Shown one piece after another: positions 12,415 to 23,739 of a stretch of 64,000 bases of DNA. The stretch lies in NCBI GenBank assembly GCA_034638255.1, contig JAWPGT010000055.1, forward strand, positions 1-64,000, written 5' to 3'. The number at the start of each line of letters is the position of its first letter. Positions within the stretch are counted from its first letter, which is position 1. This stretch comes from Coprinus comatus (lineage: Eukaryota > Basidiomycota > Agaricomycetes > Agaricales > Agaricaceae). The notes beneath the pieces are model-generated. The model was not told where the DNA came from, did no database searches, and saw only the letters and a list, made by a program, of their open reading frames with translations. A program made the translations under genes and the position numbers.

Positions 12415-12763
12415 ATGTAAGCGCAGGATCGTAGAGGACGACGAGGCGAGCACGATGACGAAGGAATGGAAGGAAACCAATAAGAAATGACTGAGATAAA
12501 GCACAAACACTGCAGACACTTGTATTAGACTAGAGAGATACAATAACTTCTTAACTACTCACCTGCAGACACTTGTATTAGACTAGAGAGTCTTCATGTG
12601 TCTGCAGGACGCTTCAGTAACGTGTGACGTGACATTGTGATGTCACAGAAAGCGGAAACAATCTACAAGTCCAGAACTCCAAAGAGAATATCCAACCACA
12701 ACTCTTCTAACCTCAACCAACAATAAGTACTGACCTTGGGGACTGTCTAGAGCATTCCTGACA
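12415..12763. repeat. Dispersed repeat copy B (uninterrupted)
   Basis: Continuous version of 9124-9151 plus 10141-10462. It preserves the empty target site of the 989-bp element at about 12437. An ATG-initiated stretch at 12225 (69 codons) runs into it but has no recognisable family. Confidence 0.85.
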
Positions 12764-14050
12764 GATAAGAAGGAAGTGCTGAAGCCTTTGTGAGTAGCCG
12801 TTACTCCTGGTGCTTCTCCACTTATTGACGAAAGTTAGTATCACTTGTCACAGGAATAGAGACAGGGATGCACCCAAGCACTTGCTCTCCTTCTTGAATA
12901 CCACCCTACATTTGTCATGCTAACAACCTATATGTGATATATTGGTGTTGATGCTAGGGCGCGCTAATACAACTGGTGACTGGGAGGGTGTTCTCTGTAG
13001 CATTGTGTTGAATGATGTAAGGGGGCCCAAGGAAACTTTGGCTGTGAATGAAACACATGGTACAGATTCAATTGATGACAATTTGGGTAGCGAAGGTTTG
13101 TGTTTTGACTTCTATATAAACATATAAATCTCATCAGTCACCCAGTTCCAGTCGAAAAGAACAGTTCCACTCATTTTGGCTTGGGACGTCTTGGCTCTGC
13201 ATGGAATACCATGCACAGTTTCATGTTGTCTATCCAAGGTAGTGCTTCTACATACCTCTTCGATGCATGGAACCTGATATTATTCTAGAATCTTATGTCA
13301 GATTGCTATACTACGATGCCCAAGGCTCAATTCAGTCATACTACCTCTCATTGTTGCTATGAGTGCTGTATTCCAGAAATTTGACTGGTTCATGTGGGCG
13401 ACGCGTGAAGAAATATTGACTGCAAAGTGTCAACAATCATTCAAGTTTGACCTTTCATCAGCACATTCTATCGGGGGTCGTGCGTACAGAGCTGAGGTAC
13501 AGCAACTGGATCATGATTCACCTTCCTTGGTTACACATTATTTCAAGTCGCACTGGTTTGATGTAGAAGACACAAGAGAGCCTAGAATCATTGATGAAGC
13601 GCATCGATGAGCTAGATGGCATCTTGGGCCAGAGTTGGAAGGATATGTACTAAATCATGTGCCAACTATTACATGTTGGGAGGAGGTTGGCTGGGCATTG
13701 AATCGAGTTACTTGAAACACTCCCGTGTTCTAGTATGGATGGTGACACCAAAACTACGACAACTTACAGATCTTGCATCAGGAAATCGTGCATTTGCTTG
13801 GGTCTACCTTAGGGTTGCTTAGACTACTTGTTGTACTTGTACATCCTTGGTGAAAAATGTCCCAAGGTACTCTGAGGAGCTTTCTAGTTCCAAGTTAGGT
13901 CAAGGATAGAACCAAGTAAACCCTCAAGCTTTACTTGCTCACGAAAAATGTTAAACTTTAGTTCACATTATTAACACTGTTTGTTTTTGTTCTGATCAAT
14001 GATTATTGATCATCACATATGTTTTGAAACTTTTGATGTTATCAAATTTG
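12764..14050 (+). other. Degenerate coding-like stretch, unrecognised
   Basis: Broken plus-strand frames at 12942-13127, 13359-13610 and 13616-13822 read like protein (for example SHWFDVEDTREPRIIDEAHR), but stops and frame changes separate them. I do not recognise the family. It may be the remains of one host gene whose leader matches the inverted repeat upstream. From 13823 to 14050 nothing clear is seen apart from CCAAGG/CTTGG motifs. Confidence 0.35.
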
Positions 14051-14214
14051 GACTTTGCAAAAAAAGCGGATGGGTGTGACATCCTACTCTCCTTGTCACA
14101 CATCACTCACTCCACATCACATCCCAATGGCAACAATCTCACGAGATCATAATACCTCTGCCACATCATTACATCCCTATTCACTCAATTCCTAACAAAA
14201 TCTCATGTTTTTAG

Positions 14215-14295
14215 GCTCTCTAGAATCGTCTCACCATTTTGCTTCGAATGACGGTGGTTACGCGTCGCGTGGTTTAGTACTTGTACTATAACAGC
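14215..14295 (+). repeat. Array unit 1, left half (split by the copia element)
   Basis: Follows a pyrimidine-rich TTTTTAG acceptor-like end and starts GCTC, like the other units of the 169-bp array. It continues after the copia element at 19323-19338, where AACAAG is followed by the donor-like GTAAGC. The target duplication ACAGC (14291-14295 and 19318-19322) marks the split. Confidence 0.7.
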
Positions 14296-14596
14296 TGTTG
14301 AGATCAGGGACACATCTCTAACTTATTGCTTACGAGGCCATGCCTCCATTGTCTGAACTTTAGACCCCATTTTTCTTCCTAATTTCCCCGTTGTTACTTT
14401 CTCCCTTTTTAAACCAGTAGCCATGATCGCTTGTACCTCAGTTCTCATTCTCGAGTCTGAGGTTAGTTTTACTTTTTACACCTATCTTACATTCTCACTG
14501 ATATATGTTCGTTGCAGTCTTACTTGTTATTCTATCAGGTAGCTACTAATACAAAGTTCTCGTTCTCGAGTCTGAGTCTTACTTGTTATTCTATCA
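14296..14596 (+). repeat. 5' LTR of the copia element (301 bp)
   Basis: TGTTGAGATCAGGG to TTCTATCA. It is 43 bp shorter than the 3' LTR, because the segment between two GTTGAGATCA copies is missing. It contains two copies of a TCTTACTTGTTATTCTATCA segment. Confidence 0.95.
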
Positions 14597-14658
14597 GGTT
14601 ATGGGCCCTGCCCCACTACAGTGCTAAAGAATTACAACACATACTCGAAAACATTTTT

Positions 14659-17600
14659 ATGATGTCACACACTATTAGCGATGCTCTCCCTGCCTCGGTA
14701 CCCAAACTGGATGTGTGTGGAGGAAATTGGGCCATTTTTGCACTCCGTTTCAAGACTGCAGTCAAGGGTAAAGGATTATGGGGGCATTTTGATGGCAGTA
14801 CGCCATGCCCTATGTTAGACGAGACCTCAACCTCCCCTTCCGTAGCTGTCCAGGCACCCAGTGACACTACTTCTGTACCACCTGCATCCAAGGCTACTTC
14901 CACCAAGTCTTCATCCTCTGTCCCTACCAGAACTCCTGCCGACATTGAAACCTGGAACCGTAACGAGAATGTTGCTCAAGCCTTGATAGCACAACAACTT
15001 CTAGATTCAACCCTCGTTGTTATCTCTACCTGTCCTACTGTCAAATTAATGTGGGAAACCATTGTTCGCGATTACACTTACAAGAGTGTTTTCACTCAAG
15101 CCCGCCTTCGCCGTGACTTCACCTCTTCTCGCTGCCCTGAAAAGGGTGATATCCATGTCTTCTTGAATGATTTACATGCAAAGAAGGCTGAATTAGCCAC
15201 TGTTGGAGTTATTATTAGTGATGAAGATTATTGAAACTCGATCATCCAATCCTTACCTCAATGGCTTGCAACGTTTGCATCCAATCAATTAACTGCTGCT
15301 TGTTTCGCTGGAAGAGAAGTGGAACCTGACTTATTGATTACCTTCATATGTGATGAATGGGAGTGAACACGGCCATCAAACAAGAATAACTCACGAAATG
15401 ATGGCGATGACGTGATGGCTTTTGAGAGTGGTGGTAAAAGTGGGAAAGACAAAGAAAAGGGTTGGAAGAAAGGACCATGTTGGACCTGTGGTGGTGATCA
15501 TTGGAAGAGGGATTGCCCTCAGAAGAAGGATGGCAAGGGTGGTGGGAGTGGATCTGGTGATAAGGCCACTACCGGATCAGCAAATATTGTTGAGGATGAT
15601 TGTTCCTTCATGTTAGAGGAATTGCCAGATGACGAAATGTCATGCTCAAGTTGGGATAAACTTGAGGAAGGGGTAGAGGAGCATGAGCTTGAGGGGGAGT
15701 ATGCGCATGAGAGTGCTGATTGGTCAGATGAGGAGGAATTTGCTGCTGAAGAAATCATCAACATCAGTGAAGAAACTCAAGCCCAAATCGAAGTCTTTGA
15801 CTCAGGTGCAACCACTCACATTTCCCCCTATCGTGAAGCATTCACAAGTTATGAAGCCATACCTCCGTGTCCCCTGCGCGCTGCAAACAAACAGTCTTTC
15901 AGTGCAATTGGAAAAGGCGAAATTATACTTGACTTACCTAATGGTGTCAAATCAGCATCACAACTGCATTTGAGCGAAGTCTTGTATTCTCTGCAGGCTG
16001 GGTACACCTTGGTCTCAGTTGGTCGTCTTGATGATGCTGGTTTCACGGTCACCTTCGGGAATGGGAAGTGTGTCATCCGTGATGCTAGTGGCTCTCAGAT
16101 AGGAGAGGTTTCCAAGTTTGGGAAAGGGCTATACAAGCTGGTGAGAGATGGTGACGAAGCAAATGCTGTTTCCGAGCCACTTAGCATTGAAATGCTTCAT
16201 CGTCATTTGGGTCATATAGCACCCGGTGCCGCACAGAAACTTGTATGTGATGGATTAGTCACAGGTTTAAAGTTGGAGAGTGGCAGAGGTGATGGGGCTG
16301 ACTTCTTTTGTGAGTCATGTGCGTATGGGAAGATGACTTGGCTGCCGATTTCAAAGGTTTGGGAGGGTGAGGGAGCGAAGGAGTTTGGTGAGGAGGTGCA
16401 TTCAGATGTATGGGGACCAGCTAAGGTGGCGACGAAGAAAGGCAAACACTACTATGTAACGTTCATTGATGATTTCTCACGCTGGACCCACATCAACTTC
16501 CTTGCAAATAAATCCAACGTCTTTGAGGCTTACAGGAATTTTGATGCAATGTGTGAAACCCAACATGATGCTCGAGTGAAGACCTTACACTCTGATCGTG
16601 GTGGTGAATATACATCTACAGAATTTCAGTCATATCTTAAGTCTCAAGGCACAAGAATCAAACTCACCACTCATGATACACCACAACATAATGGTGTTGC
16701 CGAGCGTTGAAATCAAACCATTGTGGAATGTACACGAGCACTACTCCATGTGAGCCGCCTACCTAAGGCTTTGTGGGCTCATGCTGTCTCACATGTAGTC
16801 TGGCTGATGAACCGAACTAGTTCCAAAGCCATTGTGGGGAAGACGTCATTTGAGCTTGTATATGGGAAGAAGCCTGATTTGTGAGGTCTGCGAGAGTGGG
16901 GTGAAGAAGTATGGGTACATCAATTGGGTGGTGATAAGTTGGGAGGACGTGCGAAGAGGGGTCAATGGATTGGATATGATGAAAGGAGTAATGGCTCCCT
17001 CATCTATTTTCCTGATACTGGTACTGTGAAGGTTGAGAGAAATTTTCGCTTTGTCAACAACCATCGTTCTGGGCTTGAGGGGGAGTACTTACCTGGTAGC
17101 AAGCTCCAGAACAATGCCTCAAGCAATGTACCACACTCTGAAACCACTGAAACTCCATCTTTGGATACTCCTGAAGGCTCTACACCTGTACCTGACCCAG
17201 CTCCACCTCCAGTAGATTCATCTGATGATAACAATGAGGATGATCATGAACCATCGGAGACTGGAAGACCTCAGCGCAACCGAAATCCAAGTCTCAAAGC
17301 GTGTGAAATCCTTGAGGGAAAGGCTGTGATGATGGCGGAGGAGCTGGATTGGGTTGAAGTACACATTTTGGCAGCAGAAATAGAGGATGCAGAGGGTTTG
17401 GAACCTGGGAGCTTGAAAGAAGCGATGAGAAGAGTGGACTGGGAGTTGTGGAAAGGAGCGATGGAGGAGGAACTCACTATGTTAGGTGATACAGGCACTT
17501 GGGAACTAGTGGACCCACCTGCTGGTATCAACATCATTGGCTCGAAATGGGTTTTTAAGGCCAAGAAGGATGCTAGAGGAAATGTGGTGCGCTACAAAGC

Positions 17601-18966
17601 CAGGCTCATTGCGCAAGGATTTTCCCAAGTCCCAGGTGTTGATTATTTTGATACATTTGCACCAGTAGCAAAACTCGTGTCTATACGTGCTGTTCTGGCT
17701 ATTGCAGCAGCTCGAAATCTCGAGGTTCATCAGATTGACATCAAAGGTGCCTTTTTAAATGGGAAACTCACCGACGACGAAGTCATCTACATGTGTCAAC
17801 CTCCTGGATTCATCAATTCCACCTATCCTCGCAGAGTCTGTTGACTCAAGAAGACCCTCTATGGCCTGAAGCAGTCTGGTCGACGTTGGTATCAACGCTT
17901 GTGCGAAATTTTGATGGACAAGCTAGGTTTCTCACATTGTGATGTTGATCACAGTGTATTCTTCAAAGTTCCAAATTCTGGTCTCATCATCATCCTTGTC
18001 CATGTCGACGACTGCACCATTGTTGCAACCTCCATCAAACTCATGGATTGGGTGAAAGAAGGTGTGAAAGGCTTTGTGGAGATAACGGATTTAGGAGAAA
18101 TCCACTGGTTGCTCAGAATAGAAGTGAAGAGGGACCGTGATGCTGGTAAGATAATGTTATCACAGCGTTCCTACATCGATGCGTCACTGCGACGTTTTGG
18201 CTTCGAAGATCTGAAACCAGTCAGCACCCCTATGGACCCAACCACACGTCTCACCTCTGATCAATCACCAAAGTCCACCAACGATATCACTCGAATGGCC
18301 CGAATTCCTTATCAAGAAGCTGTTGGTACATTGATGTATGCAGCCCTTGGTACTCGTCCAGACATCACCTATGCTGTACAGGTGCTCTCGAAGTTTTCGA
18401 AGAACCCTGGTGACGCTCACTGGGAAGCAGTTAAGTGTGTTTTTCGTTACCTGCAAGGCTCGAAGGAGTTGTGGTTGACTTATGGAGGTGCTGGTGAGGA
18501 CTTGTCTGGGTACACAGATGCTGATGGTAACATGGCCGAAGATTGGTGTGCTACCTCTGGGTATGCATTTCTCATTAATGGAGGGGCTGTCTCATGGAGT
18601 GCAAAACGTCAAGAAATTGTGACTCTGTCCACAACAGAGTCTGAGTACGTTGGTGCTACGCATGCTACTAAGGAAGCCTTATGGCTTCGTTCACTCATTT
18701 CACAGGTTTTCGAAACCATCCTCCCAACTACCACCTTGTTCTCTGACAATCAGTCAGCAATCGCACTTGCCAAGGACCACCAGTACCACCCTCGGACCAA
18801 ACACATCGACATACGCTACCACTTCATTCATTGGGTTATCGAAGAAGGAAAAATTCGCCTCATTTACTGTCCTACTGAGGACACGGTTGCTGATGTTTTC
18901 ACCAAAGCATTGCCATCGCCGAAAGTGAAACATTTTGCACGTGAATTGGGGCTTGCCATCGTTTGA
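14659..18966 (+). pseudogene. Copia gag-pol polyprotein with five in-frame TGA codons
   Basis: One 1435-codon frame without a single indel, from the ATG at 14659 to the TGA at 18964. Domain order: UBN2-type gag; zinc knuckle CWTCGGDHWKRDC (about 15478); aspartic protease with DSGATTH (about 15802); integrase (HRHLGH, then a DDE core around 16400-16700); RT (about 17530-18250, with VHVDDC at 18000); RNase H (TDADGN, about 18518, to the end). In-frame TGA codons lie at 15232, 15364, 16708, 16882 and 17842. In at least four the family expects Arg, so CGA to TGA (a CpG transition) explains them. The element cannot make a full polyprotein itself. Confidence 0.93.
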
Positions 18967-18973
18967 GGGGGAG

Positions 18974-19317
18974 TGTTGAGATCACAAACATTGTCGATGT
19001 GGATCTGTGACTGCAGGGTTGAGATCAGGGACACATCTCTAACTTATTGCTTACGAGGCCATGCCTCCATTGTCTGAACTTTAGACCCCATTTTTCTTCC
19101 TAATTTCCCCATTGTTACTTTCTCCCTTTTTAAACCAGTAGCCATGATCGCTTGTACCTCAGTTCTCGTTCTCGAGTCTGAGGTTAGTTTTACTTTTTAC
19201 ACCTGTCTTACATTCTCACTGATATATGTTCGTTGTAGTCTTACTTGTTATTCTATCAGGTAGCTACTAATACAAAGTTCTCGTTCTCGAGTCTGAGTCT
19301 TACTTGTTATTCTATCA
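18974..19317 (+). repeat. 3' LTR of the copia element (344 bp)
   Basis: Begins TGTTGAGATCACAAAC directly after the polypurine tract and ends TTCTATCA. It carries 43 bp not present in the 5' LTR. Confidence 0.95.
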
Positions 19318-19558
19318 ACAGCCACTTTATTGAACAAGGTAAGCATACAATGTTTTTGGTCTGTTGTACTCATTTCATCACGCTTTGGCACGCGTCTTGG
19401 CTCTTTGGAACCGGCTCTTTTTTCCGCTTCAAACAAGCCTAGCCACACGTGCTATGGTCTAATTCTCATGGTATGGCATGAATAATATTGGTATGTCATC
19501 ACTCTGTAGTATCCTGAGGCTGTCTCACTCATTTCTTCACATAGAGACATTTACCTAG

Positions 19559-20330
19559 GCTCGTTTAGACCATTCGTAACTCCTCCATGACTGACCGAAG
19601 TTGATTGCGCTGTGGGGAAGGATTGGAGGTGTAGTGAGCAATACTCTGGTACTAGGTCCCAGGTGAGTCACTCTAACTAAATATGTAATATTTCGCTTGA
19701 TACATGTTTAATCCTTATGATTTTAGGCTCATTACAACCGTCTTGACGACGCCGTCCGAACAGTGCCATCCGCACTCCGCACCACCCAAAACTCCGGTGC
19801 CGACACACTCCTCTCTGGTGAGTTACCATATATGTTCCTCCCCAACTAAATATTTAATATGTCACTCAATATCTATGCACTCCTTTTGTATCTAGGCTCA
19901 TTAAAATCACCTAAATGACGCCGTTCGAACGATACCATTTACACTGCACACTGTCCAAAACCCCTGTGCCGACATGCACATCTCTGGTAAGTTACCACAT
20001 ATGTTCCTCCCCAACGAAATAACTGATATATCATTCAATATCTGTGCACTCCTCCTGTACTTAGGTTCGTTAAAACCGTCTAAATGGCGTTGTTACAACG
20101 ATACTCTCCACACCACGTACCCCTCAAAACTCATGTACCGACATGCAGATCTTTGGTAAGTTACTATATATATATTACTCTCCAACTAAATAACTAATAA
20201 CTCGCCCATTTCTTATCCAATCCTTTTGTGTTTAGGCTCGTTATAACCACATTAACCGCCCCTTTCCAACGCTGGTACTCGCACGCCGTACAGTCGAGTA
20301 TCATGCTTCGTGTGATGTGATCTTTGTAAC
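19559..20330 (+). repeat. Tandem array of about 169-bp intron-exon-like units
   Basis: Units start at 19559, 19727, 19896, 20065 and 20236 (spacing 168, 169, 169, 171). Each has a block opening GCTC or GTTC, of 104, 91, 91 and 91 nt in the four that end clearly, then GTGAGT or GTAAGT and a 64-80-nt pyrimidine-rich stretch ending TAG. The blocks share GACGCCGT-type and CCGACA motifs but are quite diverged. A 91-nt block would change frame at each repeat, so normal protein repeats are unlikely. Function unknown. An earlier unit (14215-14295 + 19323-19338) was split by the copia insertion. Confidence 0.75.
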
Positions 20331-20655
20331 ACATCATCCAAGGTTCGCTTTTTCTCTCCATTTTATGTTAATAATTACTTATTTCACTATTACAGTCTCT
20401 ATGCTGATACAAAGGTATAAGAATGTATTAATACTGTAGACTAAGTTAGTATATCACATGTATTATTACAACTTCAATGATATTTTTGTTTATTGTCCTT
20501 ATTCCCTTACTTGGTGTGACCTTGAGAGTACTTGAATTATCCCGAAAATGCAAATAAAATCCTGTAAAATATAATTACAAGGTAGAAAAGTAACTTTTAT
20601 GTGCTGTCCAAGTACGTTCAAAGCTATTCAAGTACACCCAAGTTAGAGGGACCTA

Positions 20656-20747
20656 CTTGGAGCTCCTTGGGACAAATTTTCCAAGGAACTCCAAGGATAA
20701 TTTTACTCTTCTTTGAATTCTATTGGGGTGTACTTGGAGCTCCTTGG
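20656..20747. repeat. Palindromic CTTGGAGCTCCTTGG cluster
   Basis: CTTGGAGCTCCTTGG occurs at 20656-20670 and 20733-20747, with the related inverted CCAAGGAACTCCAAGGA at 20681-20697. Related CTTGG/CCAAGG motifs continue to about 20785 and also occur near 13840-13900. Could form hairpins; nature unknown. Confidence 0.6.
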
Positions 20748-20859
20748 ATGCCTTTCTAAGTAACTTCAAGTACCTCCAAGGACATGCGCGAAATCCTGAT
20801 GTGTTGGGAAACAGTTTCTGGATCCATTCTTTGAAATCATCAGTGAAGAGATATGTAGT

Positions 20860-21538
20860 TGGTTGTTGTGGGATTGGGTGCAAGACGACTGCTTCCGTCA
20901 GTCAAACTTCAAGACTGGTTTCGTCTTTATGAGAATAGAATGTTTTAGAGTTTTCGGGATGAAATAGAAAATAAATTTGAGAAGTTTGCAACGAAAATAA
21001 AAGTTGAGTGGGGGTCAGATTCACTGACTATCTACTACATTGTCCGTAGTATTTATACTAGATTGTTTAATACAAACGAGGGCTTTGAAGCCTGAAATTA
21101 CAGTAAGGAATGAGAATTACAAATGCCCAAGACTCATGACCAGGATTAAGATTTCAAAGCATATGGGAATTTGAATGGAATAAAAAATGTTTGAAGCTAG
21201 AAAAGAGCAGTTGAATGCTCAGGGACAAATGTGGTGTTGAACCACGAAGAGGCCGAACTTCGAAAGGAGAAAGAGAGAAATTAAAATTTAAAAATATTGA
21301 CATACTGGTTAACGGGCCTCGAAGTCCTTGAATATTTACAGTAAAATAGTTCCGGTTTGAGGCTGTGATTTATGTGCAGCAATTGAGTTATAAGTCAGCT
21401 TCGGCCTTGCAGGGAGCCCAGTCGCCAGTTAAGAATGGTGGCGAGAATTGTGGAGGTAGATTCCCACGGTCGGATGCTGTCCGAATTGGGAACGTCTGGT
21501 TGAGACAGTGTCAGACACTGACACGTCTTCACATCAGA
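20860..21538. repeat. Inverted dispersed repeat, right copy
   Basis: Reverse complement of 10990-12215 without the solo LTR. A third, more diverged relative of its left end (GACTGCGTCCGTCAGTC and the TATA-like region) lies at about 22650-22930. Confidence 0.85.
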
Positions 21539-21603
21539 TCTCAGTAATTGATTTTTTTCATTTTGACAAAGTCCAATCCTGATCAGTCATAGGTCACTTT
21601 CTC

Positions 21604-22101
21604 TTGTGGAAGTTGGGTGTAGCCCATAGGGATATAAGCCTTTCAAATCTAATGGTTGATCCTATTTCAAATTGCGGTGTCCTGAATGACTTTGACCTTG
21701 CCACCTTGGATCTCGGAACATCTTCTCATGTGGTTCAATGTGAACCTGTTGGAACACTCCCTTTCATGGCCTTTGATATGGTATGGAGTGCTATGAGCAC
21801 AAGTCCAATGCGACCACGACTCTATTGTCATGAGCTTGAGAGCTTTGGATGGTGTCTTCTGTGGCACTGTGGTAGCATGCAGGGACCCGGACCCGAACCC
21901 CTACCAGACATGTACAAATTGGAGAACTGTGATTCATTCGAGTCAACTTTCCACATCAGGTCGTCTGCCAGATATTTTTCTGACACATATTTATGTCATG
22001 CACAATTTGCCTTCCTTACAACTTTCCTTCAGAAGTGGTTTTCCTCTTGGATTCCATACAGAAAACCTTTGTTGTATGCCAATCATAGTGATGACAAGTG
22101 A
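21604..22101 (+). pseudogene. FunK1-like protein kinase fragment
   Basis: Encodes the catalytic half of a fungal-specific kinase. It shows the HRDISLSNLM catalytic loop, NDFDLA in place of DFG (as is usual in FunK1) and GTLPFMA in the activation region, followed by RPRLYCHELESFGWCLLW. The N-lobe is absent, and the sequence upstream is the dispersed repeat, so this is a truncated remnant of about 165 codons. Family assignment rests on these motifs. Confidence 0.7.
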
Positions 22102-22362
22102 CACCTTTGTGATGTTTTGGGGCTTTTGAAGGACATTCGAGGATATTCCCTTCCAGAACAATATTACTCTGGAAATTGGATGGACTTCCAGCTTCCTGAT
22201 TCAAAAACATCAAGTTAGCTGTTCTTGATGAGTCAGATATGAATAGCTCATCCTATCAATCACACCACTGCAATCGCTGATACATAGATTTGTGTATCTA
22301 CATCATGACTCCAGATAGTCGACACAACTTCCATCACGGTTGTTAAGTTAATACAATCTTTT

Positions 22363-22495
22363 TATGTGGAAGCGGATGGTGAAACTCGGAATATTAATAA
22401 TATTGAGAAAGTAAATGAAGAAGAAAATTCAAGAGATGAACGATGATTCGGACTATAATGATGATAATGATAATATTTTTGACCATCATAGTGAG
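22363..22495 (+). pseudogene. Fragment related to the 3' part of the SH3/RA gene
   Basis: The reading YVEADGET followed by DDSDYNDDNDN and DHH parallels the minus-strand gene at about 650-510 (YVEADGET, DDSDDNDDDNDN, HHHH). At DNA level, GAAGCGGATGGTGAAACT is identical. The reading shifts frame in the middle. It is a partial duplicate in opposite orientation about 22 kb away, with no SH3 or RA part nearby. Confidence 0.6.
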
Positions 22496-22496
22496 A

Positions 22497-23735
22497 GAGA
22501 CTCACAGTGGAGGGTCAAGAAGACATCTTGGGAGAAAAAGGTTACTCGTAATAATCCAGTATATACTCGAGTCCTGCTTCAGGTAACCGTCAACCGAGAA
22601 GGACGTAAACATACTGAAGAGAAATTAGTGAAGTTGTGATGGAAAGGTGTGCGAGTCGACTGCGTCCGTCAGTCGGACTTCGAGACCTAGTAAGTCAAAG
22701 AGTAAATTTCAAAATTGCAGAGTTTTGGGATAAAATAAATAAATAGCGTGTTGAGTTTCGTCAACAACGAACGTGTTTTTGAGACAAATGAATAGTTTTG
22801 GAGTTGAGACTGTGCAGCAGTAGAATGAAAGGGGTTTGAAATGGGGGTAGAATTCACTGCCTGACTACGACATGACAGACTACTTATATATTGAACTAGT
22901 AACTACTAAGAGTGGGTGAAGATACAAACAGGGAACATAGCGACACCTATGATATCAAGAAAATACAATATCAGGGGATCAGGAGATTATAACACAGAGT
23001 TCTATTCAGGATAATTCTATTCAACAACCCAGGATTGATTTCGTTTTCCAGCAACCACCTCATACCAACATTGAAAGTCCAAACGGAGAACATTGACATC
23101 CCGGGATGGGATGTCTGACCGACCGGCAATGGCATCAGTGATCATCGATCAGTGGTTACTGATATCGATTAATTGTAAGAGAGACAACTTGCCCAGAGTT
23201 CCAACATCTTCAGTGACTCAGCGACTCAGGCTTGGGTATGCTTTTCTGCTGTGGTATATCAATAAAATACATGAGAATGTGACTCAAGCTCAGTAGTCTG
23301 AGCAACTCGTGCTGAGCGTTGGGCGGTAATAACTTGGTTGTACATCATCGATTCGTCATGCCTGAGTACTGTGATCTATTATCGTTGAAATAATTTTGAG
23401 TGTTAGAAAATTGGCTACTGTTTTGTGTGGATACATGGTGTGTACATAGTATTACCATTCATCATGTCTCTTTCATAAACGTGAATCAAGCGTGGTGCGT
23501 CACGCGTGTCAGATGTCAATCGCAACACGTTACAGAAACGAGGCATTCGAACTTCGAAGGTGATGTAGCCGAAGCATGCTTGTTCCCTATTCCCATCTTT
23601 GGGGACCTACCGGCCCCTACTCTCAATGTCTGTGAAAAAGTATATTTCCAAAATCCACCGGAAGTTAGTCCGCTGGACACGAAGAAAGACAACTACTAGT
23701 ATGTTTATAGCAGTAATGGTTTTTTTTTAAGTGGG
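22497..23735. other. No clear gene; diverged repeat at 22650-22930
   Basis: Contains a diverged relative of the repeat at 20880-21070 (GTCCGTCAGTC, GGGGGTAGAATTCACTG, then a TATA-like ACTTATATATTG). The rest shows only short frames without recognisable family. Confidence 0.35.
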
Positions 23736-23739
23736 TTGA

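Larger units (their letters stand above)
14296..19317 (+). mobile_element. Ty1/copia LTR retrotransposon, nearly complete
   Basis: A full-structure element: 5' LTR 14296-14596, internal region 14597-18973 and 3' LTR 18974-19317. It is flanked by the 5-bp target duplication ACAGC (14291-14295 / 19318-19322). A primer-binding-like GGTTATGGGCCC follows the 5' LTR and a polypurine tract GAGGGGGAG precedes the 3' LTR. The integrase-RT-RNase H order is that of copia elements. Aligned LTR parts differ by four transitions over about 300 bp, so the insertion is fairly young. Confidence 0.95.

Noticed and set aside
14659..18966. TGA codons in the copia frame read as an amino acid (altered code or recoding)
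   Set aside because: Nuclear genes in the same window use TGA as a normal stop (ADE2 at 29338, helicase copy 2 at 46710), and all five sites are explained by CGA-to-TGA mutation.
19559..20330. CRISPR-like array
   Set aside because: The units are about 169 bp, diverged over their whole length and contain splice-like signals; this is a eukaryotic genome.
19559..20330. Tandem protein repeats (TPR-like) encoded one per exon
   Set aside because: Block length of 91 nt is not a multiple of three and stops occur in the shared frame in two units.
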